A stretch of DNA of 29,909 nt from Bacteroidota bacterium (GTDB lineage Bacteria; Bacteroidota; Bacteroidia; Chitinophagales; JADIYW01), in assembly GCA_016705125.1 (NCBI GenBank), contig JADIYW010000014.1:1-29909 (forward strand). The letters run 5' to 3'. The stretch's first letter is position 1. Each line of letters begins with the position of its first letter. This document shows positions 1 to 10,001 of the stretch, in pieces. Both the position numbers and the translations under genes were made by a program. The notes below the pieces were generated by a model. It saw only the letters and a list, made by a program, of their open reading frames with translations, was not told where the DNA came from and made no database searches.

Positions 1-191
1 CCACTAACGGTGATACTTAGTACATTTGGTGTTACAACTCCAGGTGAAGCATAACTCCCTGTAGCTCCATTCAAACTAAATGGTAAAGCGACATTTGTAT
101 AAAATTTCTGCGCTGTTATTGTAGAAAAAATACATAAGTACAATCCCAAAAAGATGGCAAAAGATTTACAATATGTTGCATTTTTTTTCAT
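1..191 (-). CDS. Secreted protein, N-terminal fragment cut by window edge
   Basis: The reading frame opens with ATG at 191-189 and runs off the left edge of the window (63 codons visible). It starts with a charged N-terminus (MKKN), a hydrophobic core (FAIFLGLYLCIFSTI) and a typical signal peptidase I end (TAQ|KF), so it is exported by Sec. The mature part seen is a Ser/Thr/Gly-rich beta-type sequence (LPFSLNGATGSYASPGVV). It lies 166 bp downstream of the giant T9SS protein gene on the same strand and is separated from it by a terminator-like hairpin, so it is probably a separate transcript. The family cannot be named from this fragment. Confidence 0.7.
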   Translation of the reverse strand, partial: MKKNATYCKSFAIFLGLYLCIFSTITAQKFYTNVALPFSLNGATGSYASPGVVTPNVLSITVS

Positions 192-308
192 TTAAAATAT
201 TTTTTTAGGAAGGTGATTAACCATTGATAAAAGTACAAGTATGTTGTTGATTAGATAATCCAATAAACATCTATTTGCCCTAATTAAAAACCAATAAAAA
301 TTTACATT

Positions 309-339
309 AAAAAGATTTAGTAGATTGTTATTCAATCTA
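309..339 (-). terminator. Hairpin terminator after the giant T9SS gene
   Basis: Read on the minus strand, arms TAGATTG and CAATCTA enclose a 5-nt loop (plus-strand arms 321-327 and 333-339). They are followed by a short T-rich stretch complementary to 309-313. The hairpin lies about 20 bp past the stop of the giant gene at 358 and before the next start at 191. The stem is only 7 bp and AT-rich, so strength is uncertain. Confidence 0.45.
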
Positions 340-357
340 TTAGCACAAATAAAATGT

Positions 358-897
358 CTATTGTTTTATCCATTTTTTTATGATGCTCTCTCCGCTATTA
401 AAAAATATTTTTACAAAATATGTTCCTTCAGGATAATTAAGAACATCCACCTTTACGAATCTATTTTTATCAGAATCCATAATAGTACATATTTTTCCAA
501 TAGCATCTGTGATTTCATATCTAGCAATATCTTGATTTGATTGCAAGAAGAGCATATCCTTTGTTGGAATAGGGTAAATAATTAATCCAAAATCATTATT
601 AGTAATACTAGCGACCCTAATTTTAGAATAACTGTTTGACCCATCCATATCCACTTGATTCAATCGGTAGTAGTATTTAAAACCAGAAATAACATTTCTA
701 TCATCAAACGCATAATTCAGTTTGGTTTGACTATTGAAGGCGCCATTTACCCAACCAATTTTTTCAAAATCGACACCATTTAAACTTCGTTGCACTTCAA
801 ATCCTTTATTATTAATTTCTGACCCTGTAGTCCATTTTAATTGAATCCATTGATTATTTTGTGGATGCGCTTCAAAACTCAACAATTGTATCGGCAA
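358..897 (-). CDS. Segment 6 of the giant protein: FN3-like linker and T9SS type A sorting domain
   Basis: The open frame extends upstream to about 970 (YVDGNGGNPSTFYIEALKG, then CVPCNTT) before the first ATG. It contains the common pre-sorting FN3-like domain (LLSFEAHPQN, LKWTTGSEINNKGFEVQRS, YYYRLNQVDMDG). The C-terminal ~75 residues are a T9SS type A sorting signal (IIYPIPTKDMLFLQS, YEITDAIGK, YPEGTYFVKI, KKWIKQ). This domain is recognised by the T9SS translocon and removed by the sortase PorU when the protein is attached to the surface or released. The short frame at 879-1133 bridges segments 5 and 6. Confidence 0.8.
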   Translation of the reverse strand: MPIQLLSFEAHPQNNQWIQLKWTTGSEINNKGFEVQRSLNGVDFEKIGWVNGAFNSQTKLNYAFDDRNVISGFKYYYRLNQVDMDGSNSYSKIRVASITNNDFGLIIYPIPTKDMLFLQSNQDIARYEITDAIGKICTIMDSDKNRFVKVDVLNYPEGTYFVKIFFNSGESIIKKWIKQ

Positions 898-3800
898 TAT
901 TGTTGTATTACATGGAACACATCCCTTGAGTGCTTCAATATAGAAAGTTGAAGGATTACCTCCATTCCCATCGACATAAAGATAATATTTTCACCAACAG
1001 TTAGCCCTGAAAGATTAAATTCACTATTAAAAGAAATTCCGTTTGAATAAACATTTCCGGGAATAGAAATACCTCCTCCATAAGCCACTTGATGCCAAAT
1101 TATTAACACTTTCATCATCAGGACATCCTCCATTTACTACATCTGTAGGAGCAACACAGGTAGAAGGTGCTACAACTACAACAGCCTGCATATCAGAAAG
1201 ACCTGGCAATCCGGTGTTTAATGAACCGCTGATTACAATTTTAGGATTAGGTGCACTTGCATTAAAATAGAACCATGCGCTATTATTATTGGCCTGATTC
1301 CACGAGCAACCATCCACAGAATGTCCTGGATAGTTAGGGTCATTTTGTGTATAACCGTTATTTGTTCCTCTTACTTTGAATACTCCATCAATACATACAG
1401 CATCGGAACATGCGTTATTCAGATTACTACTAGAAACATCTTCAACTTCAAGTGGAAAACCAAATATTAAATCTACTCTTTCTAAACTGATTTCGGTACC
1501 TGTAGCAACATTTTCAATTACATGTAAACTCCACGTTCCATTAGGATCTGCGCCAGTATTGAAGTTGGTAAATTGACCATCTGTTTCTATAGCATAATAA
1601 CCTATCGAGAAAGGGTAATAAAGTTGTTCACCAGCATCAGGATAATCTTTGATTCGTTCTAAGGAAACTTCATCTCTGAATTTCACATCTACCCAAGCGG
1701 TAGAAGCATTATTTCCCGTCAATGGACTAGCAAGAGTAATTGTTACTCCTTGGGGATTTCTAAGCTTTAAGACATAAGTACCTAATAGCTGTTCACAAGC
1801 ACTGCTTCCCAACTTAACATTTACTTGTCTCAATCCAATTCCACCTGCTATAAGTCCAGAAACAGGTAATCCACTTGTAACGATATTAGCTGGCTGTAGG
1901 CTTAATCCCGTGGGTGATGTGGTTGTACCATCACCAAAGTCTGTACCACATGTGGTTACGTTTGTGACTGAGAAAGTTAAATTATCTCCAGTTGTAAAAC
2001 TCCAAACATTTCCGGTTGTAGTATAGCATCCATTTTTTGTATCAACTCTCCAATAATAGGTAGTATTATATGATAATGCAGTATAAGCAATTGAATTAAT
2101 TGTACGATTGGCTTCTAAAAGTACAGGAGGATTTGTTGTTCCAAAATAAATATCGTATGCGGAGGCAATATTAGATTTCCTCCAAACTAAATCACCATTC
2201 AGTGGCATATCTACTGCACCATTATATGGTGTATATAAGTCTGCCAAAAAGTGGAGGAGATGAATTCACTTCCACTTCCACACCAATATTATCTGCACTA
2301 GAACAACTATTTCTCGTGGTACATCTTGCTTTAACTTTAAAAATTGTATTAACAATAGGTGCTACACCTGTTATTGTAGCATAAGCACCCCAAGTTTCTG
2401 CATTTGTCCAACTGGTTCCATTCCAATAAGTATTATCGCTGCCCGTTCCAGTGTACCATGCATATTCCCATGTTACACATCCAATATTACCAATAGGGTT
2501 TGCTGTCAATGTATATGAGTCTCCTAAACAAATAGCCTTAAAATCCTCATTGTTATATTTTGCATTTAATACCGGTGGAACACATCTTAATCCGGCAGTA
2601 AATGAACTAAAGAAAGATATTCCAGACGCCTTTGTAAACGTATTAGCAGCAATATTTACTGCGTCCATCGAAGTCCAGTTACTGGAAGAATTTTTCAAAC
2701 CATAAAAATTTGCCTCGTACCAACAACATCTGCTTGTAAGTAAGTGAAGGTTGGTATACATACAAAATTGCTAATATTCACCTGATTGACAATCCAATGC
2801 CTGTTAATATAATCAACGGCCCCATAAGATATCATTTCCGGTTCTTCATCATTTATAAGTTTAATGCTTAAATAAGCACCTCCTGAATAAGCACCTGATG
2901 TAAAGTTCAGTGTAACAGGGCTATATTCTACTGTTCCCGTATTATCTCCAACAGGGTAAGTTATCGAACCATTTGATAATAAGTATTTTCTCAACTCTCC
3001 AGTTTCGGTAGGAATAATCATATTAGAAGAAGAGTAGGCGACTCCTGCAGTAAATGTTGCTGAAATAGGGAGGCTCAAATGATAAACACCTAAAACCATA
3101 AGCCCTCCAGACATATTTAAATTATATGACACTTCTGTGTTGTTGATAAGATTTACAATAGCTGATGAAGTTTTATTCAGAAACATTTCTGTTCTTCCTG
3201 TTTGTGCAGTACTAGTAAAATTAGTTGCTGTATTGCCTTTAAGATAAATTCTCGAAATAAAATCATCATCGGAAGCATTTTCTCCAATAGTTCCTCCGGA
3301 ATGTGAAAAGTTTCCAAATACATTTAAAACGGATGTCCTTGTATTGGCAGTTATTAGTGTACTGGTATTATTTGACAGGTAAAAAATACCATTTGAAACT
3401 AAAAAATCACCATTGACAGTTACTGTTTTAGTAATATTAGTGCTACTAGCAACCCTGTCAATGATAAAAGCACCGTTTGCATTTAAATTAAAATTACCAT
3501 TTATAGTCAAGGTACTTGTAGAACCTGCTGAAGTGGATAAACCAATGGTACCAGTAGTAGCTATAGTAAAATCACCTTGTACGGTTGGGCTTGTTGCACC
3601 GGTTACAAGATTAAACGTACTTGTACCATTAATAACCACATTTCCAAAACTTTCCGTAAACTCATTATCCGCTATTGAAGCATCAATTTGAAGCGTTGAA
3701 TTGGCGTGCCATATTGCCGTTGGAATGGATGCTGTAGCATAATTGCTGATATACTTACCGCCATTACCAAAATTTAATGACCCCGACATTGTTATAGGAT

Positions 3801-6800
3801 TTGCGGAAGTACGATTAAGTGTCCCGGAAACATCCATATCTGTACCAGTTCCGTTATTTATTGTAAGCGTCCCTCCTGAATATAAAATTTCACCACCTGC
3901 AGCGATAATTATCTCATCTACGGTGAGATTGGCACTAATGGTCAAAACATCACCGGAACGTACAGTTACCGTTTTATTATTTAAATAATCTACTGGTGCT
4001 AAAGTTGCCGGAAACCAAAATGAATTATCATGTGAAGACTCCCAATTGGCTGCCGTTGTCCATGCTCCGGAGTTAAGAGATCTAAAATAATCTGTATTAA
4101 TAGTAACACATGCCGAAGTACTATTCGCTGTTGGTCCAATTTCTGTAGTTTCGTCACCATCACCATTTCTTGCTTTCAGTAAATAGTTATATGATGTTCC
4201 ACAAGACAACCCTATATTTGTCCAAGTAGTGGTGGTTATCCATCCTGAGTTACTGCCCGTGGTGCTGTTAGTATAATACAATCCACTCAATCCCAATGTA
4301 GAATTAGGAAAAGTTCCGTTTGCAGCGAGCGTTGTTTGTGTTTGTGTGGTTCCGGAAAAACCAATACTGGTAGGTGCATTTTGGGACGAGTATGCACTTG
4401 CTGCAGCACCAAAGGAGGCATTCTCACAAGATATAGTGCCATAATAAGCTTTTAGCTTAATGCCAACTTGAGTATTTTCGGTTGTTGTATAATCATAGAA
4501 ACCAAGTGTATTTCCTGATTGTAACAAAACTCCATCTGAAGCCCGATAGACATTTACACCATCAGCATCTCCAGGAGTTGTCCATGTAAACCTGACATTA
4601 GTAGTTGTTTGAGCCACATTTGTATGGCTGGCAGCGGGTGAACTAGAAGGAGCTGCAAAATTATTGAGTACAACTTCATCATAACTCGGTGTGCAGTTGC
4701 CATTGGATATTGTCCAACGCAAAGTTGCAGATAAATTAACAGGAACACCCGTTACACCTGATGTTGGCGATGTAGGAGTAGTTATTGTTGCTGTTCCCGA
4801 TTGAACGGTCCACAACCCATTACCTATTGTTGGAATATTTCCTGCCAATGTAAAAGAACTATTTCCGCAATTATTAATATCAGTTCCGGCATTAGCTGTA
4901 GTTGGTAATGCATAGTTAGTTAAGGTTACCTCGTCAAAACTTGAGGCACATACACCATTACTTATCGTCCATCTAAGAACAACGCTGCTTCCGGTAGGAA
5001 CTCCAGTTATACCTGAAGTTGGCGAAGTCGGTGTTGTTATAGTTGCTGTTCCTGATTGAAGTGTCCATAATCCGGTACCCACTGTTGGGGTATTTCCTGC
5101 AAGGGTAAAGCTACTGTTATTACATTGTTGAATATCTGTACTACGTTTGCTGTTGCTGGCACTTGATCAACAGTTACAGCCCACACCTGTTGCATCTATA
5201 TCATTGCAAGAATAATCAGAGGAACACCTTACTTTTACCTTATAGGTAGTATTTGATGAAGGATCAACACTAGAAATCGTTGCAAAGGAACCCCAATTTT
5301 CAGCATTATCCCAATCTGTACCATCCCAATAAGTATTATCACTTCCTGTACCAGTGTACCAAGCGTATTGCCAGGTACCACAATTATTGCCGCCGCTTGG
5401 GTTGGCAGTTAAATTAAAAGATTGTCCTTCACAAATAGTCTTCGAATCTAATCCATCATATTTTGCATCAATTGTTGGCGCTACACAAGCAGTGCTTTCT
5501 GTGGTAAAGTTCCAAACTGTACCTGTTGTTGTTCCACAAGAATTAATAGCGTCAATTCTCCAGTAATAGGTCGTACTATTTGCCATCGTTCCAGGGTCAA
5601 ATGTTGTAGTCGCCTGATTCCCCTGAAATGTTCCAGGAGAGGTTGTTCCAAAATAAACATCATAAGAAGTCGCACCTCCGCCATTGGTCCAGGAAAGGTC
5701 GGCATTAATAGAAACATTAGTGGCACTATTTGCAGGCGATGGCGTAGTAACAGCAGTTGGAGCTGTTAATACCGTTTTCTCTATTACATTACTTTCAACA
5801 GCACTAGTCCAATCTGATTTACATGAAACTCTTGCTAACCTCTTAAACCATGTTGTCTGTGAAATGGTTAACGGATCATAAGATGAGGAGTTAGAAGAAG
5901 AAATATCGGTAAAACCGCTAGAAGGCCCTGAAGTAGAAGATTGCCACTTATATTCTAGAACACCATTATGTCCTGATGGTAGGGTTATGTTTGAAATATT
6001 ACTCGGGTCGTAACTCCCACATATACTTTGTACACCACTTATAGTCCCACTGCTGGAAGGATTAGTACAACAGTTCATCGCTACAATATCTCCTGCTGTG
6101 ATCTCTCCGAAATCTGTGATGGATTTTGAGATGGTATTTGTAGCATCATTAACTAAATCCAAGCAGTTCCATGAAGAAGTTAAATATCTGCCTCCATATA
6201 GATTTGTTTCAGTTCCGGCTATATCACTATTAGTATAAATAAAGGATGCTGTACAAACAGGCGAGGTAATTCCACTTGCCGTAATAACCCAATATCTATT
6301 TAAAAAATCTGTAGAAGAGGTATTTGAGGGATGTTTGGAATTACTTAATCTTACGCCCACGTATGCGGATGAAAAGTACCACCTGTAAAATTTAAAGTTA
6401 CAGGACTGTATTCTACTGTTCCCGTATTATCCCCAACCGGAAATGTAAACGATCCTGTTGTGTTATAATTTTTCCTTAATTCGCCTGTACTCGTAGCTAC
6501 TATCATATTCGATGCCGAAGGTGTACCATTTATTGTAGCGGAAGTACCAAGTGTAAGGTGGTTTGATTCAAGTGTAAACAAACCAGCACTTAAAATCAAA
6601 GATGTACTGATATCAACCGTTCCAGATAAGGTTACACCGGAGGTATTATTGATATTTACATTTGGAACCGTAGAAGGTAAACCTGCTGTTGCTTGGTTAG
6701 AACTACCATTGAACTCAACAGTAGCATTAGACCCTAAAGTGATAGTAGGCGAATTTGTATTACTGATAGCTCTTGTTGCTCCTCCGGAGAATCCATTGTT

Positions 6801-8435
6801 ATTTGCTTCTTTTATTGTGCCAATTAATGAAAAAGTTTGTGAGGCTGATAAAGCAGCAAGGCTAAAACTAGCAATATTAGCCATGGTTAATGTTTTATCG
6901 GATGCCAGTGTGAAGGAATTACAAGTTAACGTACCATTTGCTTTTAATTCAATATCGCCATTAAAGGTTAGAGTACCTGTAAATGAACCTTGACTTAAGC
7001 TAACCCCATTTACAGAACCATCTCCCACCCTTAATAATCCATTTACAACTAAAGGGCTTGCTCCTGCTCCATGTGTTGGAGACCAAGCACCGGAGGTACT
7101 TTCAAAAGCTACATTAAAGTATGTGCGACCACTAAAAGAAAATGGTGTATTTAGTGTAGAAGACCCCCGATAAATAAAATTGCTTCCTGTTGCGAGGGTT
7201 GCACTGTTTAATGGGATAGATATTCCTGCCAATGTATTATGTATATATGTTCCGCCATTATTTACCGCCCAGGTGCCGCTTGATGTCCATGCTGTACTTC
7301 CTTTGTTTATAAATGTACCATTTATGTCCAAATCCGGTGTTGCCGTACTAGCAGAAACAGTAAAAGTGGTTGCACTATTTTGAGTAAATGTTTTTCCAAC
7401 ATCTACAATTGATTTAGCATTGGCATTGGCGACTAAAAAGTTAATAATATTTGCAGCTGCATTAGAGAAACCAATTGACTCAATTAATTGTGTACCGGAG
7501 GTTTTTGTCATATTTATTCGAGAGAAAAAATCTGCATCAGAAGCTGTTTCTGTAATTGTACCTCCTATATGTTCAAAATTGCCTTCGATATCTATTTGCG
7601 CATTTCTTGTGCTTGCAGAAATCGCGGTGCTGGTGTTATTAGTAAAATTAAAGGTACCATTGCTTTGTTGATAATTACCTTTTACAATTACCTTTTTTGT
7701 AACATTACTTGACGAATTGGCAGCATCAATAATAAAATTACCTCCACTTGTGTTTAGGATTAAGTTACCATTGATGGTTAATGTAGCTCCAAAACTTGAT
7801 TGATTAGAAACACTTACCGTTCCCGTGGTGGCAATGGTTAAATTCCCCTGAATAGTATTTACAAAATTAGCCAATGTAGAAGTTCCCATCACACAACCAG
7901 AGGAGCCGTTGAAAACTACATTCCCAAAGCTTTCTGTAAACTCATTATTGGCAACGGTCACATCAATTTGAAGAATGGAGTTTGCATTCCATGTACAGAT
8001 AGGAATCGTTCCACCTGAAGCATTATGAATATAATAACTCCCCGATTGGAAGGTAACATTGCCGGTGGGAATTAATGTAGTAGCTGTGGCTGTACGCTTA
8101 TAAATACCCAAAACCTCCAGATCAATTGCCGAAGCTCCATTTGCTACAGTAATGGCACCTCCAGTAAGTAATTCCACGGAACCGCTCGTACTAATAATGG
8201 TTTGATCGATTGTAATGCTTGAGGAAACCGTCATTATATGGTCAACGGTAGTAACACCATCTGTTGAGGCAGGTGCCGAAGGTGCAGGATTCACCCATGT
8301 AGATCCATTATATCGTGACCAATTGGAGACATTTGCCCAATCACCGGAAGCAAATGTCTTATAATCTCCTACAGATTGACCACTACTTTCTAACAATATA
8401 TTTAGGAGAAAAATAGTTTGTAAAAATTTCCTCAT
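358..8435 (-). CDS. Giant T9SS type A secreted multidomain surface protein (split by about six indels)
   Basis: When frames are joined at homopolymer indels, one continuous coding region of about 2690 residues results, with no stop in the corrected frame. It begins with a Sec signal peptide (MRKFLQTIFLLNILLESSGQ) and ends with a T9SS type A sorting domain. In between lie two copies of a supermodule (beta-strand-rich domain, GTVEYSPVTLNF motif, WYTGTGSDNTYW motif, fibronectin-III-like domain), two near-identical Ig-like repeats, and a proprotein-convertase P-like domain. Joins I can trace: G-run near 5170 (GTG GGCT for GTG GCT), G deletion near 5135, near 2710, T-run near 2245, near 1095, and T-run near 970. 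The likely role is a cell-surface adhesin or secreted large protein; no catalytic domain is evident. Being intact apart from homopolymer slips argues for sequencing error over decay. Confidence 0.8.
1027..2247 (-). CDS. Segment 5 of the giant protein: FN3-like, proprotein-convertase P-like domain
   Basis: Residues ~1-85 form an FN3-like domain (GDLVWRKSN, AYDIYFGTTNPP, TTYYWRVDTKNGC) duplicating the one in segment 2. Residues ~95-262 look like a P/Homo B domain: VNVKL, TYVLKLRNPQGVTITL, then DPNGTWSLHVIENVATG and a closing VDLIFG strand. P domains usually accompany subtilisin-type proteases or stand as adhesive jelly-rolls in Bacteroidota secreted proteins; no protease is seen here. Residues ~275-405 are a Cys-rich beta domain (ACSDAVCIDG, GCSWNQANNNSAWFYFNAS). 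The last ~15 residues are out of frame. Confidence 0.7.
   Translation of the reverse strand: MADLYTPYNGAVDMPLNGDLVWRKSNIASAYDIYFGTTNPPVLLEANRTINSIAYTALSYNTTYYWRVDTKNGCYTTTGNVWSFTTGDNLTFSVTNVTTCGTDFGDGTTTSPTGLSLQPANIVTSGLPVSGLIAGGIGLRQVNVKLGSSACEQLLGTYVLKLRNPQGVTITLASPLTGNNASTAWVDVKFRDEVSLERIKDYPDAGEQLYYPFSIGYYAIETDGQFTNFNTGADPNGTWSLHVIENVATGTEISLERVDLIFGFPLEVEDVSSSNLNNACSDAVCIDGVFKVRGTNNGYTQNDPNYPGHSVDGCSWNQANNNSAWFYFNASAPNPKIVISGSLNTGLPGLSDMQAVVVVAPSTCVAPTDVVNGGCPDDESVNNLASSGLWRRYFYSRKCLFKRNFF
2222..2761 (-). CDS. Segment 4 of the giant protein: WYTGTGSDNTYW module, second copy
   Basis: The first ~18 residues are out of frame. True homology begins at EANFYGLKNSSSNW, matching ETNLYGGRYLTSSWN of segment 2. 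It carries ICLGDSYTLTANP and YAWYTGTGSDNTYW, the duplicate of ICEGQSFNLTANP in segment 2. A T-run slip near 2245 produces the apparent stop; in the next frame the protein continues as PPLLADLYTPYNG into segment 5. Confidence 0.65.
   Translation of the reverse strand: MYTNLHLLTSRCCWYEANFYGLKNSSSNWTSMDAVNIAANTFTKASGISFFSSFTAGLRCVPPVLNAKYNNEDFKAICLGDSYTLTANPIGNIGCVTWEYAWYTGTGSDNTYWNGTSWTNAETWGAYATITGVAPIVNTIFKVKARCTTRNSCSSADNIGVEVEVNSSPPLFGRLIYTI
2695..5082 (-). CDS. Segment 3 of the giant protein: paired Ig-like repeats and beta-rich supermodule B
   Basis: The frame is open from about 5131; the listed start is only the first ATG. It opens with two ~84-residue Ig-like repeats sharing QSGTATITTPTSPTSG, then LRWTISNG and a DEV motif. 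An FN3-like domain follows (VRFTWTTPGDADGVNVYRAS), then a second Cys-containing domain and, from about 4100 downwards, supermodule B (SGAWTTAANWESS, NNEFTESF-type DNEFTESFGNVVINGT, GTVEYSPVTLNFTSG). Supermodule B is a clear duplicate of supermodule A in segment 1. The frame is lost near 2710 inside TYLQADVVGT. Confidence 0.7.
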   Translation of the reverse strand: MGTGLWTLQSGTATITTPTSPTSGITGVPTGSSVVLRWTISNGVCASSFDEVTLTNYALPTTANAGTDINNCGNSSFTLAGNIPTIGNGLWTVQSGTATITTPTSPTSGVTGVPVNLSATLRWTISNGNCTPSYDEVVLNNFAAPSSSPAASHTNVAQTTTNVRFTWTTPGDADGVNVYRASDGVLLQSGNTLGFYDYTTTENTQVGIKLKAYYGTISCENASFGAAASAYSSQNAPTSIGFSGTTQTQTTLAANGTFPNSTLGLSGLYYTNSTTGSNSGWITTTTWTNIGLSCGTSYNYLLKARNGDGDETTEIGPTANSTSACVTINTDYFRSLNSGAWTTAANWESSHDNSFWFPATLAPVDYLNNKTVTVRSGDVLTISANLTVDEIIIAAGGEILYSGGTLTINNGTGTDMDVSGTLNRTSANPITMSGSLNFGNGGKYISNYATASIPTAIWHANSTLQIDASIADNEFTESFGNVVINGTSTFNLVTGATSPTVQGDFTIATTGTIGLSTSAGSTSTLTINGNFNLNANGAFIIDRVASSTNITKTVTVNGDFLVSNGIFYLSNNTSTLITANTRTSVLNVFGNFSHSGGTIGENASDDDFISRIYLKGNTATNFTSTAQTGRTEMFLNKTSSAIVNLINNTEVSYNLNMSGGLMVLGVYHLSLPISATFTAGVAYSSSNMIIPTETGELRKYLLSNGSITYPVGDNTGTVEYSPVTLNFTSGAYSGGAYLSIKLINDEEPEMISYGAVDYINRHWIVNQVNISNFVCIPTFTYLQADVVGTRQIFMV
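5167..6360 (-). CDS. Segment 2 of the giant protein: Ig-like and fibronectin-III-like domains
   Basis: This reading frame of 397 residues continues segment 1. It contains NRYWVITASGITSPVCTASFIY (split here as a motif shared with segment 3), an Ig-like part with a Cys pair (ICGSYDPSN to RVSCKSDW), an FN3-like domain (ADLSWTNGGG, YDVYFGTTSPG, TYYWRIDAINSCG), and a C-rich closing motif (WYTGTGSDNTYWDG). The apparent stop at 5167 is produced by one extra G; in the neighbouring frame the protein runs on as VAVTVDQVPATAN. Confidence 0.7.
   Translation of the reverse strand: MGVRLSNSKHPSNTSSTDFLNRYWVITASGITSPVCTASFIYTNSDIAGTETNLYGGRYLTSSWNCLDLVNDATNTISKSITDFGEITAGDIVAMNCCTNPSSSGTISGVQSICGSYDPSNISNITLPSGHNGVLEYKWQSSTSGPSSGFTDISSSNSSSYDPLTISQTTWFKRLARVSCKSDWTSAVESNVIEKTVLTAPTAVTTPSPANSATNVSINADLSWTNGGGATSYDVYFGTTSPGTFQGNQATTTFDPGTMANSTTYYWRIDAINSCGTTTGTVWNFTTESTACVAPTIDAKYDGLDSKTICEGQSFNLTANPSGGNNCGTWQYAWYTGTGSDNTYWDGTDWDNAENWGSFATISSVDPSSNTTYKVKVRCSSDYSCNDIDATGVGCNC
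6351..8435 (-). CDS. Segment 1 of the giant protein: signal peptide and beta-strand-rich supermodule A
   Basis: This 694-residue reading frame holds the signal peptide (residues 1-20), then a GDWANVSNWS motif and long runs of short Ser/Thr/Asn/Gly beta strands (NNEFTESFGNVVFNG, LTINGNLILN, DIEGNFEHIGGTITE). These resemble the right-handed beta-helix or G8-like secreted modules common in Bacteroidota. It ends with GTVEYSPVTLNFTGG, a motif repeated in segment 3. The frame is lost around 6355, where FHP should continue as YVGVRLSNSKHP in the next frame. Confidence 0.75.
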   Translation of the reverse strand: MRKFLQTIFLLNILLESSGQSVGDYKTFASGDWANVSNWSRYNGSTWVNPAPSAPASTDGVTTVDHIMTVSSSITIDQTIISTSGSVELLTGGAITVANGASAIDLEVLGIYKRTATATTLIPTGNVTFQSGSYYIHNASGGTIPICTWNANSILQIDVTVANNEFTESFGNVVFNGSSGCVMGTSTLANFVNTIQGNLTIATTGTVSVSNQSSFGATLTINGNLILNTSGGNFIIDAANSSSNVTKKVIVKGNYQQSNGTFNFTNNTSTAISASTRNAQIDIEGNFEHIGGTITETASDADFFSRINMTKTSGTQLIESIGFSNAAANIINFLVANANAKSIVDVGKTFTQNSATTFTVSASTATPDLDINGTFINKGSTAWTSSGTWAVNNGGTYIHNTLAGISIPLNSATLATGSNFIYRGSSTLNTPFSFSGRTYFNVAFESTSGAWSPTHGAGASPLVVNGLLRVGDGSVNGVSLSQGSFTGTLTFNGDIELKANGTLTCNSFTLASDKTLTMANIASFSLAALSASQTFSLIGTIKEANNNGFSGGATRAISNTNSPTITLGSNATVEFNGSSNQATAGLPSTVPNVNINNTSGVTLSGTVDISTSLILSAGLFTLESNHLTLGTSATINGTPSASNMIVATSTGELRKNYNTTGSFTFPVGDNTGTVEYSPVTLNFTGGTFHPHTWA

Positions 8436-8638
8436 GCAATTATTTTTAAATGGTTAAATGGTTGACCGTTTAGCCTCATTCTGTTTTATTAGAAAATTCA
8501 AATACGAAACACAATAAAGTTACAACACAACTAATACATGAGAGGAACCAATTATTAATAGAATGCCCTACTTAAAAGGAAATATAATATGAGATGAATT
8601 TATTATATAATATTGATATAGAAATAATTATAGATAAC

Positions 8639-10001
8639 CTATTCCTGCATTAAAAATCCAAAATATGGAGACATTATTTGTATAGATTGTGACATATTAG
8701 GGTTTTTTCTATAAGTCCTTTTCTTAAAATAATGTAAAAGCGAAAGAGAGGAATTAAAAACGGTATATTTATCGGAATTTTTTTTAACGAATCTTTCAGT
8801 ATTATAAATCAGGGATTCTGCAAGGTCTTCATTATTTAATCCGATATGAATTTTAATACTAAGTATTCTTGAGAATAGGGCTATAAAATAATTCGTACTA
8901 TAACTTAACTGATTAATGGTTTTAAGGCATTTTGCAATTTGATTTTTCCTAAAAGCTATGAATGCAACCGTAAATTCTTTTAGTTCCTTTGTTTTTCCTT
9001 TAAATAATTCCTCTCAGTACTTAAAATTAAATGAACATCTTCTAATTTATCATCAATAATTAATAGCAATAACTTATGAAACATCGTATTATTATCTACA
9101 AACCTATTCCTTTTACTTATTTCAAGAATACTATCTGTTAGTTCCATCAGATTTCTTTCTCTTTTTCCTAAATAAAATCCCATGATTAGTTCTAAAAAAT
9201 AAACTTTTCTCTTTAGGACATCCTTACTAAATTTGTCTATTTCAGAATTATTCAACAATTCATGCACCTGATTGATATAAAATTCATAGGAAGGTGTTTT
9301 AAAATTTAATCTTGCTTGGGCAATCCTGTAATTAACAATACAGTTTACAGTCCCACACTCTTTAACTTTTGTATCTATTTCTCTGTAGTGAGCACTAATT
9401 CATCTATTTTTACCAAGAGATAACTATCAAGATATATGTTTGAGATATTATTATAGTAATCACATAGTTTTTCATGGTAAAATTCCTTCGACCGAAGCTT
9501 TCATTTGGGAATTTAAAGTCAGTGATTTCAAAAAATCTCTTTCGCTTTGCGAATTAAACTTCAAGCGAATTTTCCCTCGCAACGCCCTAAAATTAATAAG
9601 ATAGTCTCTATTGATAGCATCCTTATATGCCTTATCATAATAATACTCTAGGAGAAATGGGTTTCCGCCCTGCTCTAAAGCTTCCCCCAGAATAATATTA
9701 CGTTGCTTAGAATCATTCTCTAAATATGACTGAATTATAATTTGCTCTATTTCACTCAAATAGAAATCTAAATTTCTTCTTACAGTATGTTCTAATTCTT
9801 CTTCATTTTTTCTAAGAAAAAGTAACTCTGTCTGCTGTTGGAGTAAAATATTAAATTCTTCAAGGGTTTTGAAATTTGCTCGTAGTACCTTGAAAAAAAC
9901 CTTTAATCGCTTATCCTCACTTTTACTACAAACAAACAACAACTGCCGATGTTCCTTAGGGACAACTCATTCAATAATTCATATACTCGTTTTCCTTTCA
10001 A
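8639..10001 (-). CDS. Conserved Bacteroidota helical protein, function unknown (frameshifted)
   Basis: Two visible frames (9942-9472, 9267-8980) join with the sequences between and below them into about 454 codons ending at TAG 8641-8639. Slips occur near 9950 (C-run), 9480, 9397 and 8990. The N-terminus reads KGKRVYELLNELSPKEHRQLLF, the pattern 'xYxLLxxLxxxExxxF' typical of a large Bacteroidota family of ~450-500-residue all-helical proteins of unknown function. No signal peptide or catalytic motif is seen, and the helices with Leu/Tyr spacing suggest a TPR-like solenoid. The start is uncertain: an in-frame stop lies just upstream and TTG at 10001 is the best candidate. Confidence 0.55.

Noticed and set aside
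3413..3988. Open frames on the plus strand opposite the giant gene (also 6649-6993, 7180-7383, 7420-7712)
   Set aside because: They are antisense shadows of Ser/Thr/Asn-rich beta-repeat coding sequence, with Val/Pro-rich translations and no family resemblance.
5131..5170. Programmed frameshifting within the giant gene
   Set aside because: No slippery heptamer with downstream structure is evident, and similar slips occur in unrelated housekeeping genes, which points to sequencing error.
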